Shown here: in pieces, positions 36,274-44,364 of the stretch
Layout of the letters: each line of letters opens with the position of its first letter
Position numbering within the stretch: position 1 is the stretch's first letter
NCBI GenBank assembly: GCA_963820075.1
Contig: CAWFYS010000019.1
Coordinates: 124,001-188,000 of the forward strand
DNA: 64,000 bases
Reading direction: 5' to 3'
Source of the DNA: Kumtagia sp963820075
GTDB taxonomy: Bacteria > Pseudomonadota > Alphaproteobacteria > Rhizobiales > Rhizobiaceae
Translations under genes and position numbers: made by a program
The notes under the pieces: generated by a model
What the model was told of the DNA's origin: nothing
The model's input: the letters and a program-made list of their open reading frames with translations, nothing else
The model's database searches: none

Positions 36274-36489
36274 GCCGAGGCGCGGTCATGATTTCGCCGG
36301 AAACCGGGCGCGCGGTGCCGATGTCGGCCAAGGATGATCCGTGTCCGGTTCGCACGGTCCGGACAAGGTCGGTTTAGTCGGTCGAAGCCATTTCGCCGCC
36401 GCTTCCTTAACCGGCGGTTAACCATGCGGGCGGATGGTCGGCTGGGATGATCGGCTCGCGATCGAGCCTCGGGAAAGCAGAGTCCTGTC

Positions 36490-37146
36490 TTGATCCGCTT
36501 CGAGAATGTCGGTTTGCGCTATGGGATGGGGTCGGAAGTACTCCGGGACATTTCGTTCCAGATTCCGCCCAGTTCCTTCCAGTTCCTGAGCGGTCCTTCG
36601 GGAGCCGGCAAGACGACCCTGCTGCGGCTGCTTTTCATGTCGCTGAGGCCGACGCGCGGGCTCATCACGATCTTCGGCAAGGACCGGGCCCGCATATCGC
36701 GGCACGAACTGCCGCTGATGCGTCGGCGCATTGGCATCGTCTTCCAGGATTTTCGTCTGCTCGACCATATGACGACCTACGAGAATGTCGCGCTGCCGCT
36801 GCGCGTGCGCGGCCGCGAGGAGGCGAGCTACCGCGCCGACGTGTCGGAACTGCTGAAATGGGTCGGCCTCGGAGAGCGCATGCATGTGCTGCCGCCGGTG
36901 CTTTCCGGCGGCGAGAAGCAGCGCGCCGCGATTGCCCGGGCGCTTATCGAGCAACCGGAAATCCTGCTCGCCGACGAGCCGACCGGCAATGTCGATCCGC
37001 CATTGGCGCGGCGCCTGCTGCGCCTGTTCATCGAGCTCAACCGCCTCGGAACCGCCGTCGTCATCGCCACGCACGACCTTGGACTGATGGAGCAGGTCGA
37101 CGCGCGCCGCATGATTCTCGGCGAACGGAAAGCTCGACATCTATGA
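36490..37146 (+). CDS. ftsE: Cell division ATP-binding protein FtsE
   Basis: ATPase of the FtsEX complex, which couples the divisome to activation of periplasmic peptidoglycan hydrolases. The 218-residue protein has Walker A GPSGAGKTT (about 36-44), Q-loop VFQDFRLLDH, signature LSGGEKQRAAIARAL and Walker B LLADEPTGNVD. The start is TTG 36490; no nearer ATG keeps the conserved MIRFENVGLRYG opening. The stop overlaps the ftsX start (ATGA), so they are co-translated. Confidence 0.93.
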   Translation: MIRFENVGLRYGMGSEVLRDISFQIPPSSFQFLSGPSGAGKTTLLRLLFMSLRPTRGLITIFGKDRARISRHELPLMRRRIGIVFQDFRLLDHMTTYENVALPLRVRGREEASYRADVSELLKWVGLGERMHVLPPVLSGGEKQRAAIARALIEQPEILLADEPTGNVDPPLARRLLRLFIELNRLGTAVVIATHDLGLMEQVDARRMILGERKARHL

Positions 37147-38126
37147 CTGAGATGCCGGCCGACATTTCGATGCAGGCGCAGCCGGGTGACGCGCTGCGTG
37201 AGCGTGTGCGGCGCACGACGACGCCGATCGTGCCTGCCAGGGGTGTCGCCGGCAATGCGCTGGCTCTTGTCATCGCGATCATGACATTCCTGTCCTGCCT
37301 GACGCTCGGCGCGGTCACGCTGGTGCGCGATACCGCCGTGGTCTGGCAAAACCAGATCGCGCGGGAGGCGACTATCCAGATCAAACCCTCCGACGGGCTC
37401 GATCTGGAGGCGGCACTGGTCCAGGCAGCCGGCACCGCCGAGCAGTTTCCAGGCGTGACCGGCGTGCGGATCGTCGACCGCGAGGCGACCGCGCGCCTGC
37501 TGGAGCCCTGGCTCGGCTCGGGCCTGGATATCGACGAACTGCCGGTTCCGCGCCTTGTGGTCGTCACCATCGATCAGGCGAACCCGCCTGACTTCGCGGC
37601 GCTGCGGGCAGGGCTTGCCGAGAAGATCCCCGGCCTTTCGCTGGATGATCACCGCACCTGGGTCGACCGGCTGGTGGCGATGGCGCGAACCATGGTGACG
37701 CTTGGCGTGGCGGTACTCGCGCTGATGCTGTCGGCGACCGTGCTTACGGTGGTGTTCGCCACACGCGGTGCAATGGCAGGCAACGGCCATGTCATCGAGG
37801 TGCTGCATTTCGTTGGCGCGGAAGCGAGATTCATAGCGGCCGAGTTCCGGCGCCATTTCCTTTTGACCGGCATGAAAGGTGCTGCCGCGGGCGGCGCGGC
37901 GGCCGTGGCGGTGTTCGTCGGCTTTTCGCTGTGGTCGATCCGCAACGAGGCGACCCCGCAAGCCGATCAGGCGACGGCGCTGTTCGGAAATTTCGCGATC
38001 GGCGCGGCCGGCTATGCCGGGGTCGCGCTCATTGTGTTCATCATCGGTTTGCTGACGGCGGCGACATCGCACGTCACCGTCGTCGCCCACCTGAACGACC
38101 TGGAGTTTCGGCGGCCGGATGGATGA
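37143..38126 (+). CDS. ftsX: Cell division permease-like protein FtsX
   Basis: 327 residues, inner membrane. A cytoplasmic N-terminal tail is followed by TM1 (GNALALVIAIMTFLSCLTLGAVTLV, about residues 35-59). A periplasmic loop of about 100 residues with EAALVQAAGTAEQFPGVTGVR would contact a hydrolase activator. Three more helices follow (about 190-210, 245-265, 290-315), the standard FtsX topology. The ATG overlaps the ftsE stop, and the 3' end overlaps the YdcF gene start by eight bases. Confidence 0.92.
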   Translation: MTEMPADISMQAQPGDALRERVRRTTTPIVPARGVAGNALALVIAIMTFLSCLTLGAVTLVRDTAVVWQNQIAREATIQIKPSDGLDLEAALVQAAGTAEQFPGVTGVRIVDREATARLLEPWLGSGLDIDELPVPRLVVVTIDQANPPDFAALRAGLAEKIPGLSLDDHRTWVDRLVAMARTMVTLGVAVLALMLSATVLTVVFATRGAMAGNGHVIEVLHFVGAEARFIAAEFRRHFLLTGMKGAAAGGAAAVAVFVGFSLWSIRNEATPQADQATALFGNFAIGAAGYAGVALIVFIIGLLTAATSHVTVVAHLNDLEFRRPDG

Positions 38127-38904
38127 ACGAGGCGCCGTTGGAGACCGCGACCGCGAAATGCTGCGAAGCCACGCGAATCGGAGCTATATTCTGATGATGC
38201 TGGAAGGGTTTTCCACTGATTCGACGCCCCGCGGCCGTGTGCCGGGAGTCCTGGTTTTTCTGCGCATCGTCAGCTTCGCTGCGGCCGGCGCGGCTGCCGT
38301 CTTCCTCGGCGGCTTCGGAATTTTCGCGAGCTACGTGAGCGAACTGGCCACACCGGACGATGTCGCGCCCGCCGATGCGATCATTGTTCTCACCGGCGGC
38401 CAGGCGCGGCTCGACGCTGCCCTGGACCTGTTGAAATCCGGCAAGGGCGAAAGGCTGTTGATCAGCGGTGTCCATCCGGCCGCCAGCCGCGAATCGCTGC
38501 GGGCCGCGACCGGCGGTGATCGTGCCTTGTTCTCCTGTTGCGTCGACATAGACCGCACGGCGCGCGACACGATCGGCAATGCCGAGGAAAGCGCCAAATG
38601 GGTTCAAAACCATGACTACGCACGGGTGATCCTGGTCACCAACAACTATCATATGCCGCGCAGCCTTCTGGAAATGAGCCGGCTGGTCCAGAGCGCCAAG
38701 CTGGAGCCATACCCTGTCGTCAACAGCCGGCTGAGCGGCGGCGGATGGCTGAAAAAACCCGCTGCCCTGCGCGTGATCTTCACCGAATACACGAAATATG
38801 TCGCCGCTCTTGTCCGCGGCGCCGTTCCCGGCGGGGCGGGGCCGCACGAGCAGGTGCCACAGCACACCGTTGCGATCGAGACGTCGGTCGCGGCGATGCC
38901 CTGA
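38119..38904 (+). CDS. YdcF/DUF218-family membrane-anchored protein
   Basis: 261 residues. One membrane helix (about residues 47-69, LRIVSFAAAGAAAVFLGGFGIFA) precedes the DUF218 domain, which has ADAIIVLTGGQARLDAAL (about 84-101), NAEESAKWV and VILVTNNYHMPRSLLEM. Members such as SanA/ElyC affect envelope polysaccharide carriers or the cell-wall barrier; a precise reaction is not established. ATG 38119 overlaps the end of ftsX, placing it in that operon. In relatives plsC often follows; here plsC lies 23 kb away, and accessory DNA begins directly after this gene. Confidence 0.87.
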   Translation: MDERGAVGDRDREMLRSHANRSYILMMLEGFSTDSTPRGRVPGVLVFLRIVSFAAAGAAAVFLGGFGIFASYVSELATPDDVAPADAIIVLTGGQARLDAALDLLKSGKGERLLISGVHPAASRESLRAATGGDRALFSCCVDIDRTARDTIGNAEESAKWVQNHDYARVILVTNNYHMPRSLLEMSRLVQSAKLEPYPVVNSRLSGGGWLKKPAALRVIFTEYTKYVAALVRGAVPGGAGPHEQVPQHTVAIETSVAAMP

Positions 38905-38984
38905 CGCAGAGTCCGCCCGCGCCGTATAGCGGATCATCCTTCATATATTCGCGGCATGCCATTTACGGTCCTGTCGAGATTTCA

Positions 38985-39009
38985 CGCTATGGCGGCCTGC
39001 AAATGGCGC
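38985..39009 (+). repeat. Left arm of an inverted repeat flanking the flavin monooxygenase gene
   Basis: 25 bases (core GGCGGCCTGCAAATGGCGC) that recur as reverse complement at 40694-40718 with 24 of 25 identical. Weaker similarity (CCTGTCG) extends outward on both sides. Confidence 0.75.
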
Positions 39010-39115
39010 GCCTACTGAAGTAATGTTTGTCCAGCATCGGCGTGCCGGCAGGCATCCCGGCATAAGCTGCGGAACATCTTCGGTTGACTAATTCAGGTCG
39101 CATGAGAGGACAATC

Positions 39116-40630
39116 ATGAACCCAAACGTGTTGATCGTCGGCGCCGGGCCGGTGGGCCTCACCATGGCGATCGAACTCGCCCGCTACGGCGTTGGCGTCC
39201 GTATCATCGACAAGGCGCCGACGCGCACCTACAAGTCCAAGGCAGTAGCCGTATGGAGCCGTTCCCTTGAACTCTTGGAACGAGCCGGGCTCGCGAGTGC
39301 GCTTGTCGATGCCGGCGTCCGGGTCAAGGCGGCGAACATCACGAACGGGGCGGAAAGGATCGCGCGTGTCAGGTTGGATGATGTGGACACACCCTATCCC
39401 TTTGCGCTGATGATTCCACAGTCGGAAACCGAGCGCATCCTGGAGACGCGCCTCTCGGCGCTCGGCGTGACAATAGAGCGCTGCGTCGAACTCAAGTCGT
39501 TCATGGACGGCCCATCAGGGATCGACGCCGTGGTCCAGTGTCAGGACGGCAGCACCGAGGAAATCTCGGCTGATTGGCTGGTTGGCTGCGATGGTGCCCA
39601 CAGCCAGGTGCGGCACTCGCTCGGCATCGAGTTCCGCGGGGACACCGTGGCCGCGGAATTCGTGCTTGCGGATATCCGCCTCTCGGGCGCGCCGCCGCCG
39701 GACGAGTTGCTGATCTGCTGGCATCGCGACGGAATTGTCATCTTCTTTCCTCTCCCCGACAATCGGACACGCGTGGTCGCCAGCATGGATGCATCGGCAG
39801 ACGCCATTGCGCCGGATCCGACCCTGTCGGAGGTCCAGGCCATCATCGACGAGCGCGGGCCGGGCGGGCTTCTTGCGTCGGACCCGGTGTGGATGGCCCG
39901 GTTTCGGGTCAATGAGCGAAAGGTCGACGCTTTGCGGTCCGGCCGGGTGTTTCTGGCCGGCGACGCCGCCCACATCCATAGCCCGGCTGGTGGTCAGGGC
40001 ATGAACACCGGCATGCAGGACGCGGTCAACCTTGCCTGGAAATTGGCACTGGTTTGCCGGGGCGGTTGCGTCTCGAGTTTGCTTGACAGCTACAGCGTCG
40101 AGCGAGAGCCCGTCGCCGCTGATGTCATCGCCTCGACCGGCCGCCTGACCAGGATCGCAATGCTTCGCAACCCGCTCGCCCAGGCGGCCAGGAATTTTGT
40201 TGCGAAACAAATTCTCGGACTGCAATCGATCCAACACGCCGCCGGAGAGACCCTGGCCGAACTTTCGGTGGGTTACGACGACAGCCCTCTCAACGGCGAA
40301 CATGCCGCCGGCCTCAGAGGACCGTCGCCCGGACACCGCTTTCCGCCACCTGCCGGCGAACGCGCAATCGGCGCCGGTGATCGTCCGCGCTTCGCCGTCT
40401 TCGCCGCCGGCGCCGACAACCGTGCCGCGACCGTGAGGGAAACTTACTCGGACCTGCTCGAAGAACAGGTGCGCGCGCCAATCGACCCAAGCGGCATCTG
40501 GTTGGTTCGTCCAGACGGCTATGTCGCCATGACAGCAAGGGCCGCCGACTGGCAGGCGGTGGAGGACTATCTTGCCTCGTTGAAAGGCCGCCCTGGCAGT
40601 CTCGCGCATTCCAGGGCGAGCCGAAAATAG
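39116..40630 (+). CDS. FAD-dependent aromatic monooxygenase (PheA/TfdB-type hydroxylase)
   Basis: 504 residues. The FAD ADP-binding motif GAGPVGLTMAIELARYG is at about 8-24, the DG motif region LVGCDGAHSQVRHSLGI at about 155-171, and the second FAD motif FLAGDAAHIHSPAGGQGMNTGMQD (landmark GDAAHIHSP) at about 280-303. A C-terminal thioredoxin-like domain follows, as in class A flavoprotein hydroxylases. These use NAD(P)H and oxygen to hydroxylate phenols or larger aromatic or polyketide substrates; the substrate is unknown. The start is set by gagaggaca. It is isolated, flanked by a 25-bp inverted repeat, and may be a transferred unit. Confidence 0.87.
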   Translation: MNPNVLIVGAGPVGLTMAIELARYGVGVRIIDKAPTRTYKSKAVAVWSRSLELLERAGLASALVDAGVRVKAANITNGAERIARVRLDDVDTPYPFALMIPQSETERILETRLSALGVTIERCVELKSFMDGPSGIDAVVQCQDGSTEEISADWLVGCDGAHSQVRHSLGIEFRGDTVAAEFVLADIRLSGAPPPDELLICWHRDGIVIFFPLPDNRTRVVASMDASADAIAPDPTLSEVQAIIDERGPGGLLASDPVWMARFRVNERKVDALRSGRVFLAGDAAHIHSPAGGQGMNTGMQDAVNLAWKLALVCRGGCVSSLLDSYSVEREPVAADVIASTGRLTRIAMLRNPLAQAARNFVAKQILGLQSIQHAAGETLAELSVGYDDSPLNGEHAAGLRGPSPGHRFPPPAGERAIGAGDRPRFAVFAAGADNRAATVRETYSDLLEEQVRAPIDPSGIWLVRPDGYVAMTARAADWQAVEDYLASLKGRPGSLAHSRASRK

Positions 40631-40693
40631 CCGGTGTTCGAGCGCCGGAACGGAATGTACGCGATGGTGCTTGAGTACCGGTAGCACGGAAAA

Positions 40694-40718
40694 GCGCCAT
40701 TTGCAGGCCGCCATCGCG
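40694..40718 (-). repeat. Right arm of the inverted repeat flanking the monooxygenase gene
   Basis: Reverse complement of 38985-39009 with one mismatch. The two arms bracket 1.7 kb containing only the monooxygenase gene. Confidence 0.75.
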
Positions 40719-40821
40719 TTCCCGACAGGCCGAAAAAAGAAGGCCGGCCGGCGGGCCCCCAAGCGCCGCCTGACCGGCCACGGGCGGGCAGCGCGACGGC
40801 GCGCCCGGCCCGGCACAAACT

Positions 40822-42426
40822 TCACCGGCTGCCGATGATCCCCCCGATGGCGCCGCCGACGATGCCGCCTACCAGAGCCGCACCTCCAGGCGAATCCAGG
40901 AAGCCCCCGCCCTGCCTGCGAACCGGCCCCTCCCTCACCACCTGCTGGCGTGTCGATTTGCGCTGGGTCGTCTGCTTGCGCGGTGTCGACTGCTTGGCTG
41001 CCTTCTGCACGTTCCGCGGCTTGGCGACGGAGGTCTGCATCACCTTGTCCTTCTCATACTGCGCGCGGACCTGCGCCATCATCGGATCGGTCTGGACGAC
41101 AAGGAACAGGTGCTGCTGCGTCGTGAGATAGGACGTCTCGGTGATGCCGCTCTGGCGCTGCCAGGCCGCGATGGCGCCACGCGATTTCGGGCCGAGCGAG
41201 CCGTCGGCGCCGCCGGTCATATGGCCCAGCGCGCCGAGCCTGAGCTGCAGGTCGATGCGTCCGGCCTTGTCGAGGTTGAGCAGCGCTTCGGTCTCGGGCG
41301 TTCCGGGCGTCTGCTTGACGTCGTCGGGAACCGCCACGGCAGTTCTCACCTGGGAGGCGGACGCGGCGGCTTCGCCGGCGGGCGCCGACAAAACGGCCAC
41401 CTGCGTCTCGCCGCTCGCCTTAAGCTGATCGATGTTCAGGCTGGCCAGCTTGGCGAAGCTGCCGTTCGGAAACTGCTGCAGATAGAGCTCGTAATGCGCA
41501 ATCGTGTTGCGCTTGGAGGCTTCGTCCCAGAGCTTCTGCTCGACCGTCCAGTCGACGTCCGATTTCGGTTCCTCCTGGACCGCGCCGGCGCCCAGCGTAA
41601 GCTGCTTCGCGGGCTCCTGCCGCCTGACCTCGCCGCCGAGGAAGACCTCGCGGGCCAGCGATGCATTGTGCCATGGCCGCTGGGCACCGTTCGTGGCGCC
41701 GGAAACCTCGGCGCGCACCCTTGTCAGCGCGCTCTGGATTTCGAGGCCGGGCGTCGTCAAGTGCCGGGCCAGCGCGGCCGTGTAGGGGCTGTTGACGTCC
41801 TTGCCGTCATAGGCGACGGCGCCGGGATCGGTTGCGTAAGCGATAAGAAGCCCGCCCGAGCCGTTGCTCTGGCCGTTCGCCTGAACGGCGGCGAGACCCG
41901 CGCCCATCGACTGCGACCGGCTGGCCGGCAGCGCCCGGGCAAGCGTGCGCGCCAGCGGGTTGTCGCGGCAGGCATCGAGGATGATGACGCTGACGGCCGG
42001 GTCCTGCGGCAATGCGGAGAGGAGCTGGTCGACGGCGATCGTGCGCGTCTGCAATTGCGCCGCCTTCTCCAACTGGGCGTCGATCGGGATGAGATAGTTG
42101 TGCCCGTCGACCTGCAAGCCATGGCCCGCATAGTAGACGAGGGCCACGTCGGCGTCATAGGCGGCCTCGGTGAACTGGTCGAGCAAGGCGCTCATCCTGG
42201 CCTTGTCGAGGTCCGAACCCTCGATGACGGTGAAGCCGGAGGCGCGCAACGTCTTGGCCATCAGCGCCGCGTCCGCCTTCGGATTCGGCAGCGTCACGGC
42301 GTGCCGATAGCTGCTGTTTCCGATCACCAGGGCGACCCGATTGACCTCGGGCGTCGCCGCGGAACCCTGGCCGATCGATAGAAGGGCGGCAGCCAGAACC
42401 GCCAGAAACGCAAACTTCCTGCCCAT
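40822..42426 (-). CDS. Exported caspase-family (peptidase C14) protein with peptidoglycan-binding-like domain
   Basis: 534 residues. A Sec signal peptide (FAFLAVLAAALLSIGQGSAA, about 4-23) precedes a caspase domain: VALVIGNSSYRH, catalytic His in VYYAGHGLQ (about 105-113) and catalytic Cys in IILDACRDNPL (about 150-160). A Ser/Ala-rich linker leads to a PG-binding-like helical repeat (LGALGHMTGGADGSLGPKSRGAIAAWQ, landmark GSLGPKSRGAI) and a basic tail. It ends in a glycine zipper (ALVGGIVGGAIGGIIG) likely to insert in or span a membrane. ATG 42426 is chosen because it gives the signal peptide. It diverges from the W-x-N RiPP operon across 513 bp, so it could be a functional partner such as a leader protease; this is inference. 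Confidence 0.85.
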   Translation of the reverse strand: MGRKFAFLAVLAAALLSIGQGSAATPEVNRVALVIGNSSYRHAVTLPNPKADAALMAKTLRASGFTVIEGSDLDKARMSALLDQFTEAAYDADVALVYYAGHGLQVDGHNYLIPIDAQLEKAAQLQTRTIAVDQLLSALPQDPAVSVIILDACRDNPLARTLARALPASRSQSMGAGLAAVQANGQSNGSGGLLIAYATDPGAVAYDGKDVNSPYTAALARHLTTPGLEIQSALTRVRAEVSGATNGAQRPWHNASLAREVFLGGEVRRQEPAKQLTLGAGAVQEEPKSDVDWTVEQKLWDEASKRNTIAHYELYLQQFPNGSFAKLASLNIDQLKASGETQVAVLSAPAGEAAASASQVRTAVAVPDDVKQTPGTPETEALLNLDKAGRIDLQLRLGALGHMTGGADGSLGPKSRGAIAAWQRQSGITETSYLTTQQHLFLVVQTDPMMAQVRAQYEKDKVMQTSVAKPRNVQKAAKQSTPRKQTTQRKSTRQQVVREGPVRRQGGGFLDSPGGAALVGGIVGGAIGGIIGSR

Positions 42427-42939
42427 TCGCACTACCCCCAAAACCAAACGCGGCCCGCTTTCGTAACAAAGCCGGTTGCCCCAAGGGAAAGCAAGTGCAA
42501 AGATTCGTGATGTGGCGGTTTGCGCGGCAGATGGTCCGCTGGACCTTATTTTTGAGCAATTGTAAGGCCGATGGCCCGTGACGTCAATCGCGGCGGATTT
42601 TGGTTGCTTTTGGTGGCTTTGGCCCGGCGGGCGCCGCGAAGCGCTGAGCGCGGAATGCAGGCCGCTGATGCTCAATGAAACTTCACAGCCCTGCAGGTTG
42701 TATCGGTATTCGCCCCCGTGTTCATGGCAAGCATACCGGAGACCTTTTACAATCAGGTCGCATGCAAATACGCGCGCCCGATTGCGACTTACAAACTTCA
42801 CGAGAAGGTCACAGTCACGACACGAATATTTGAAGGATACGATCAATAGCTCCGACCAGCTGAACAAGAAGTTTGACACAATTCTTACTTTGATGTAATA
42901 ATCGCTATCTAAGATGGGCAACTTCGACTTGCGCGGGGC
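42427..42939. other. Divergent intergenic region between the caspase gene and the RiPP operon
   Basis: 513 bp, AT-richer toward the right end. A short plus-strand frame (42578-42898) has no ribosome site or motif and I do not call it. The strong promoter-like element at 42873-42901 lies here. The 5' half should carry the caspase promoter. Confidence 0.55.
42873..42901 (+). promoter_or_regulatory. Strong sigma-70-like promoter for the W-x-N RiPP operon
   Basis: TTGACA at 42873-42878, a 17-base spacer, and TAATAA at 42896-42901 match the ideal housekeeping consensus. Transcription would begin near 42908, about 32 bases before the precursor ATG. Such a near-consensus promoter is rare in a high-GC alphaproteobacterium. 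Confidence 0.7.
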
Positions 42940-43224
42940 ATGGTCGTGCGGCGAGTATTGCGTTTTGTTGCGATCTTCTGGTTGCTCGTAGCGGGAGCCA
43001 CCAGTGCAAATGCCGCCACAGCCCGACAATCCGAAGAGGCAAGCAAAGCCCGCGCGGAACTTCGGGATCGTATCGAACAAGCCCGGAAGTCGCTTGGCGT
43101 CGAACCACGGCAGGTTAGCCCTAAGTCCAGCGCGCTGGATCGCGTCGCGCAGTGGCTGAACTGGCCCAATTGGAACAACTGGGCCAACTGGCCCAACTGG
43201 TTCAATCAATGGCGGAACTGGTGA
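42940..43224 (+). CDS. Candidate cyclophane (triceptide) RiPP precursor with tandem W-x-N repeats, GrrA/OscA-like
   Basis: 94 residues in three parts. A signal peptide spans about 1-26 (LRFVAIFWLLVAGATSANA). A charged helical segment follows (about 27-68, with KARAELRDRIEQARKSLG). The C-terminal 23 residues are almost pure W-x-N triplets with x = L, P, N, A, P and F in a row, then Q, then WRN and a final W. Trp-x-Asn is the aromatic-x-Asn pattern that rSAM/SPASM cyclophane synthases crosslink. The gene ends four bases before a GrrM/OscB-like maturase gene. Classical GrrA precursors are described as Gly-rich, so this Trp-Asn core is atypical. The start could instead be GTG 42946. Export via Sec is inferred. 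Confidence 0.75.
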   Translation: MVVRRVLRFVAIFWLLVAGATSANAATARQSEEASKARAELRDRIEQARKSLGVEPRQVSPKSSALDRVAQWLNWPNWNNWANWPNWFNQWRNW

Positions 43225-43227
43225 CCT

Positions 43228-44364
43228 ATGGTCGGCCTTGCGCCTACCCAGTTGCTGATCCTCCAGCCCACGCCCTTCTGTAATCTGGACTGTACATACT
43301 GCTACCTTCCGCATCGCGCCAATCGGCGTGTCATGCAGGACAAGACGCTTGCGGCGATCGGAAAAGCTATTGTCGCAAGCCCGTCATTCGATGACAGGAC
43401 AACCCTGGTCTGGCACGCCGGCGAACCATGCGTCCTTCCCGCATCGTGGTATCGGGCGGCCAGCCAGACGATAGAGGCCGCCGCCGGTCGGCCACTCGGC
43501 GTTCAGTCGTTCCAGACCAACGGAACGCTGATCGATGATGCGTGGGTCGAATACTTCCGCGAACCGGGCGTACGCGTCGGCGTCAGTCTGGACGGTCCCG
43601 CGGATATTCATGATTGCCGCCGCAAGACACGTTCCGGACGGGGCACCCATGCATTGACGATGCGCGGAATAGAGCGTCTGCGCGCGGGTGGAGTAGCTTT
43701 CCACGTGATCGCCGTCATCACTGAGAACGCACTTGCCGCCCCGGAACGGGTAGCCACAGCACTGATGGAGAGCGGCGCGGAACTGATCGGGCTCAATGTG
43801 GAGGAGGTGGACGGCGTAAACGGAGCATCCTCGCTTTTTAGAGCGGCAAGCAGCGAAAAATATCGCGCATTTCTGGACCGATTCCTCGATACTTTGGATC
43901 GCGCCAGCGCCCCGCCCCTCGTCAGGGAGGTCGCACGCTTCCACAACATATTGGCCTATGGCGCCGACGAGCGGCGTGCCCATCATCAGGAGAACGTGCC
44001 GGGCGCCATCATTACAGTCGGCGTCGGCGGCGAGGTGTCGACCTTTTCGCCGGAACTTCTGGGCCTGCCTGCGCGGGACCGCAACAATTACTGCTTTGGT
44101 GACGTGCACACCATGACCGATGTCAGCGAGATATTCCTCAGCACCGCATTCCTGCGTGCGTATCGCGAGATTCGGACGGGTGTCAGCCATTGCCGGGAAA
44201 ACTGCACCTATTTTGGCATTTGCGGCGGCGGCGCGCCGGCCAACAAGCTTGGTGAACATGGCCGGTTCGACGTCGGCGAAACAATGCATTGCCGGCTCAC
44301 TGTGCAGGCCACTTTCGAGGCCTTGCTTGAGCGCGGCGGCGCAGCGAGGGACCGCGCCTCATGA
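43228..44364 (+). CDS. Radical SAM/SPASM peptide maturase, GrrM/OscB-like cyclophane synthase
   Basis: 378 residues. The opening LLILQPTPFCNLDCTYCYLPHR carries the [4Fe-4S] motif C-x3-C-x2-C (CNLDCTYC, about residues 18-25; landmark only). TLVWHAGEPCVLP (about 59-71) and GVSLDGPADIHD are typical of the GRRM maturase family. The SPASM region has NYCFGD, SHCRENCTYFGICGGGAP and MHCRLTV, providing cysteines for auxiliary clusters. It should install C-C crosslinks between Trp and Asn in the W-x-N core encoded just upstream. The stop overlaps the next gene's start (ATGA), so all three genes form one operon from the promoter at 42873. Confidence 0.88.
   Translation: MVGLAPTQLLILQPTPFCNLDCTYCYLPHRANRRVMQDKTLAAIGKAIVASPSFDDRTTLVWHAGEPCVLPASWYRAASQTIEAAAGRPLGVQSFQTNGTLIDDAWVEYFREPGVRVGVSLDGPADIHDCRRKTRSGRGTHALTMRGIERLRAGGVAFHVIAVITENALAAPERVATALMESGAELIGLNVEEVDGVNGASSLFRAASSEKYRAFLDRFLDTLDRASAPPLVREVARFHNILAYGADERRAHHQENVPGAIITVGVGGEVSTFSPELLGLPARDRNNYCFGDVHTMTDVSEIFLSTAFLRAYREIRTGVSHCRENCTYFGICGGGAPANKLGEHGRFDVGETMHCRLTVQATFEALLERGGAARDRAS

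Noticed and set aside
39515..40825. Long minus-strand frame opposite the monooxygenase gene
   Set aside because: It lacks motifs and is a shadow of high-GC codon use on the real strand.
42578..42898. Plus-strand frame of 106 codons before the RiPP precursor
   Set aside because: No ribosome site, atypical codon use, and it ends on top of the strong promoter.
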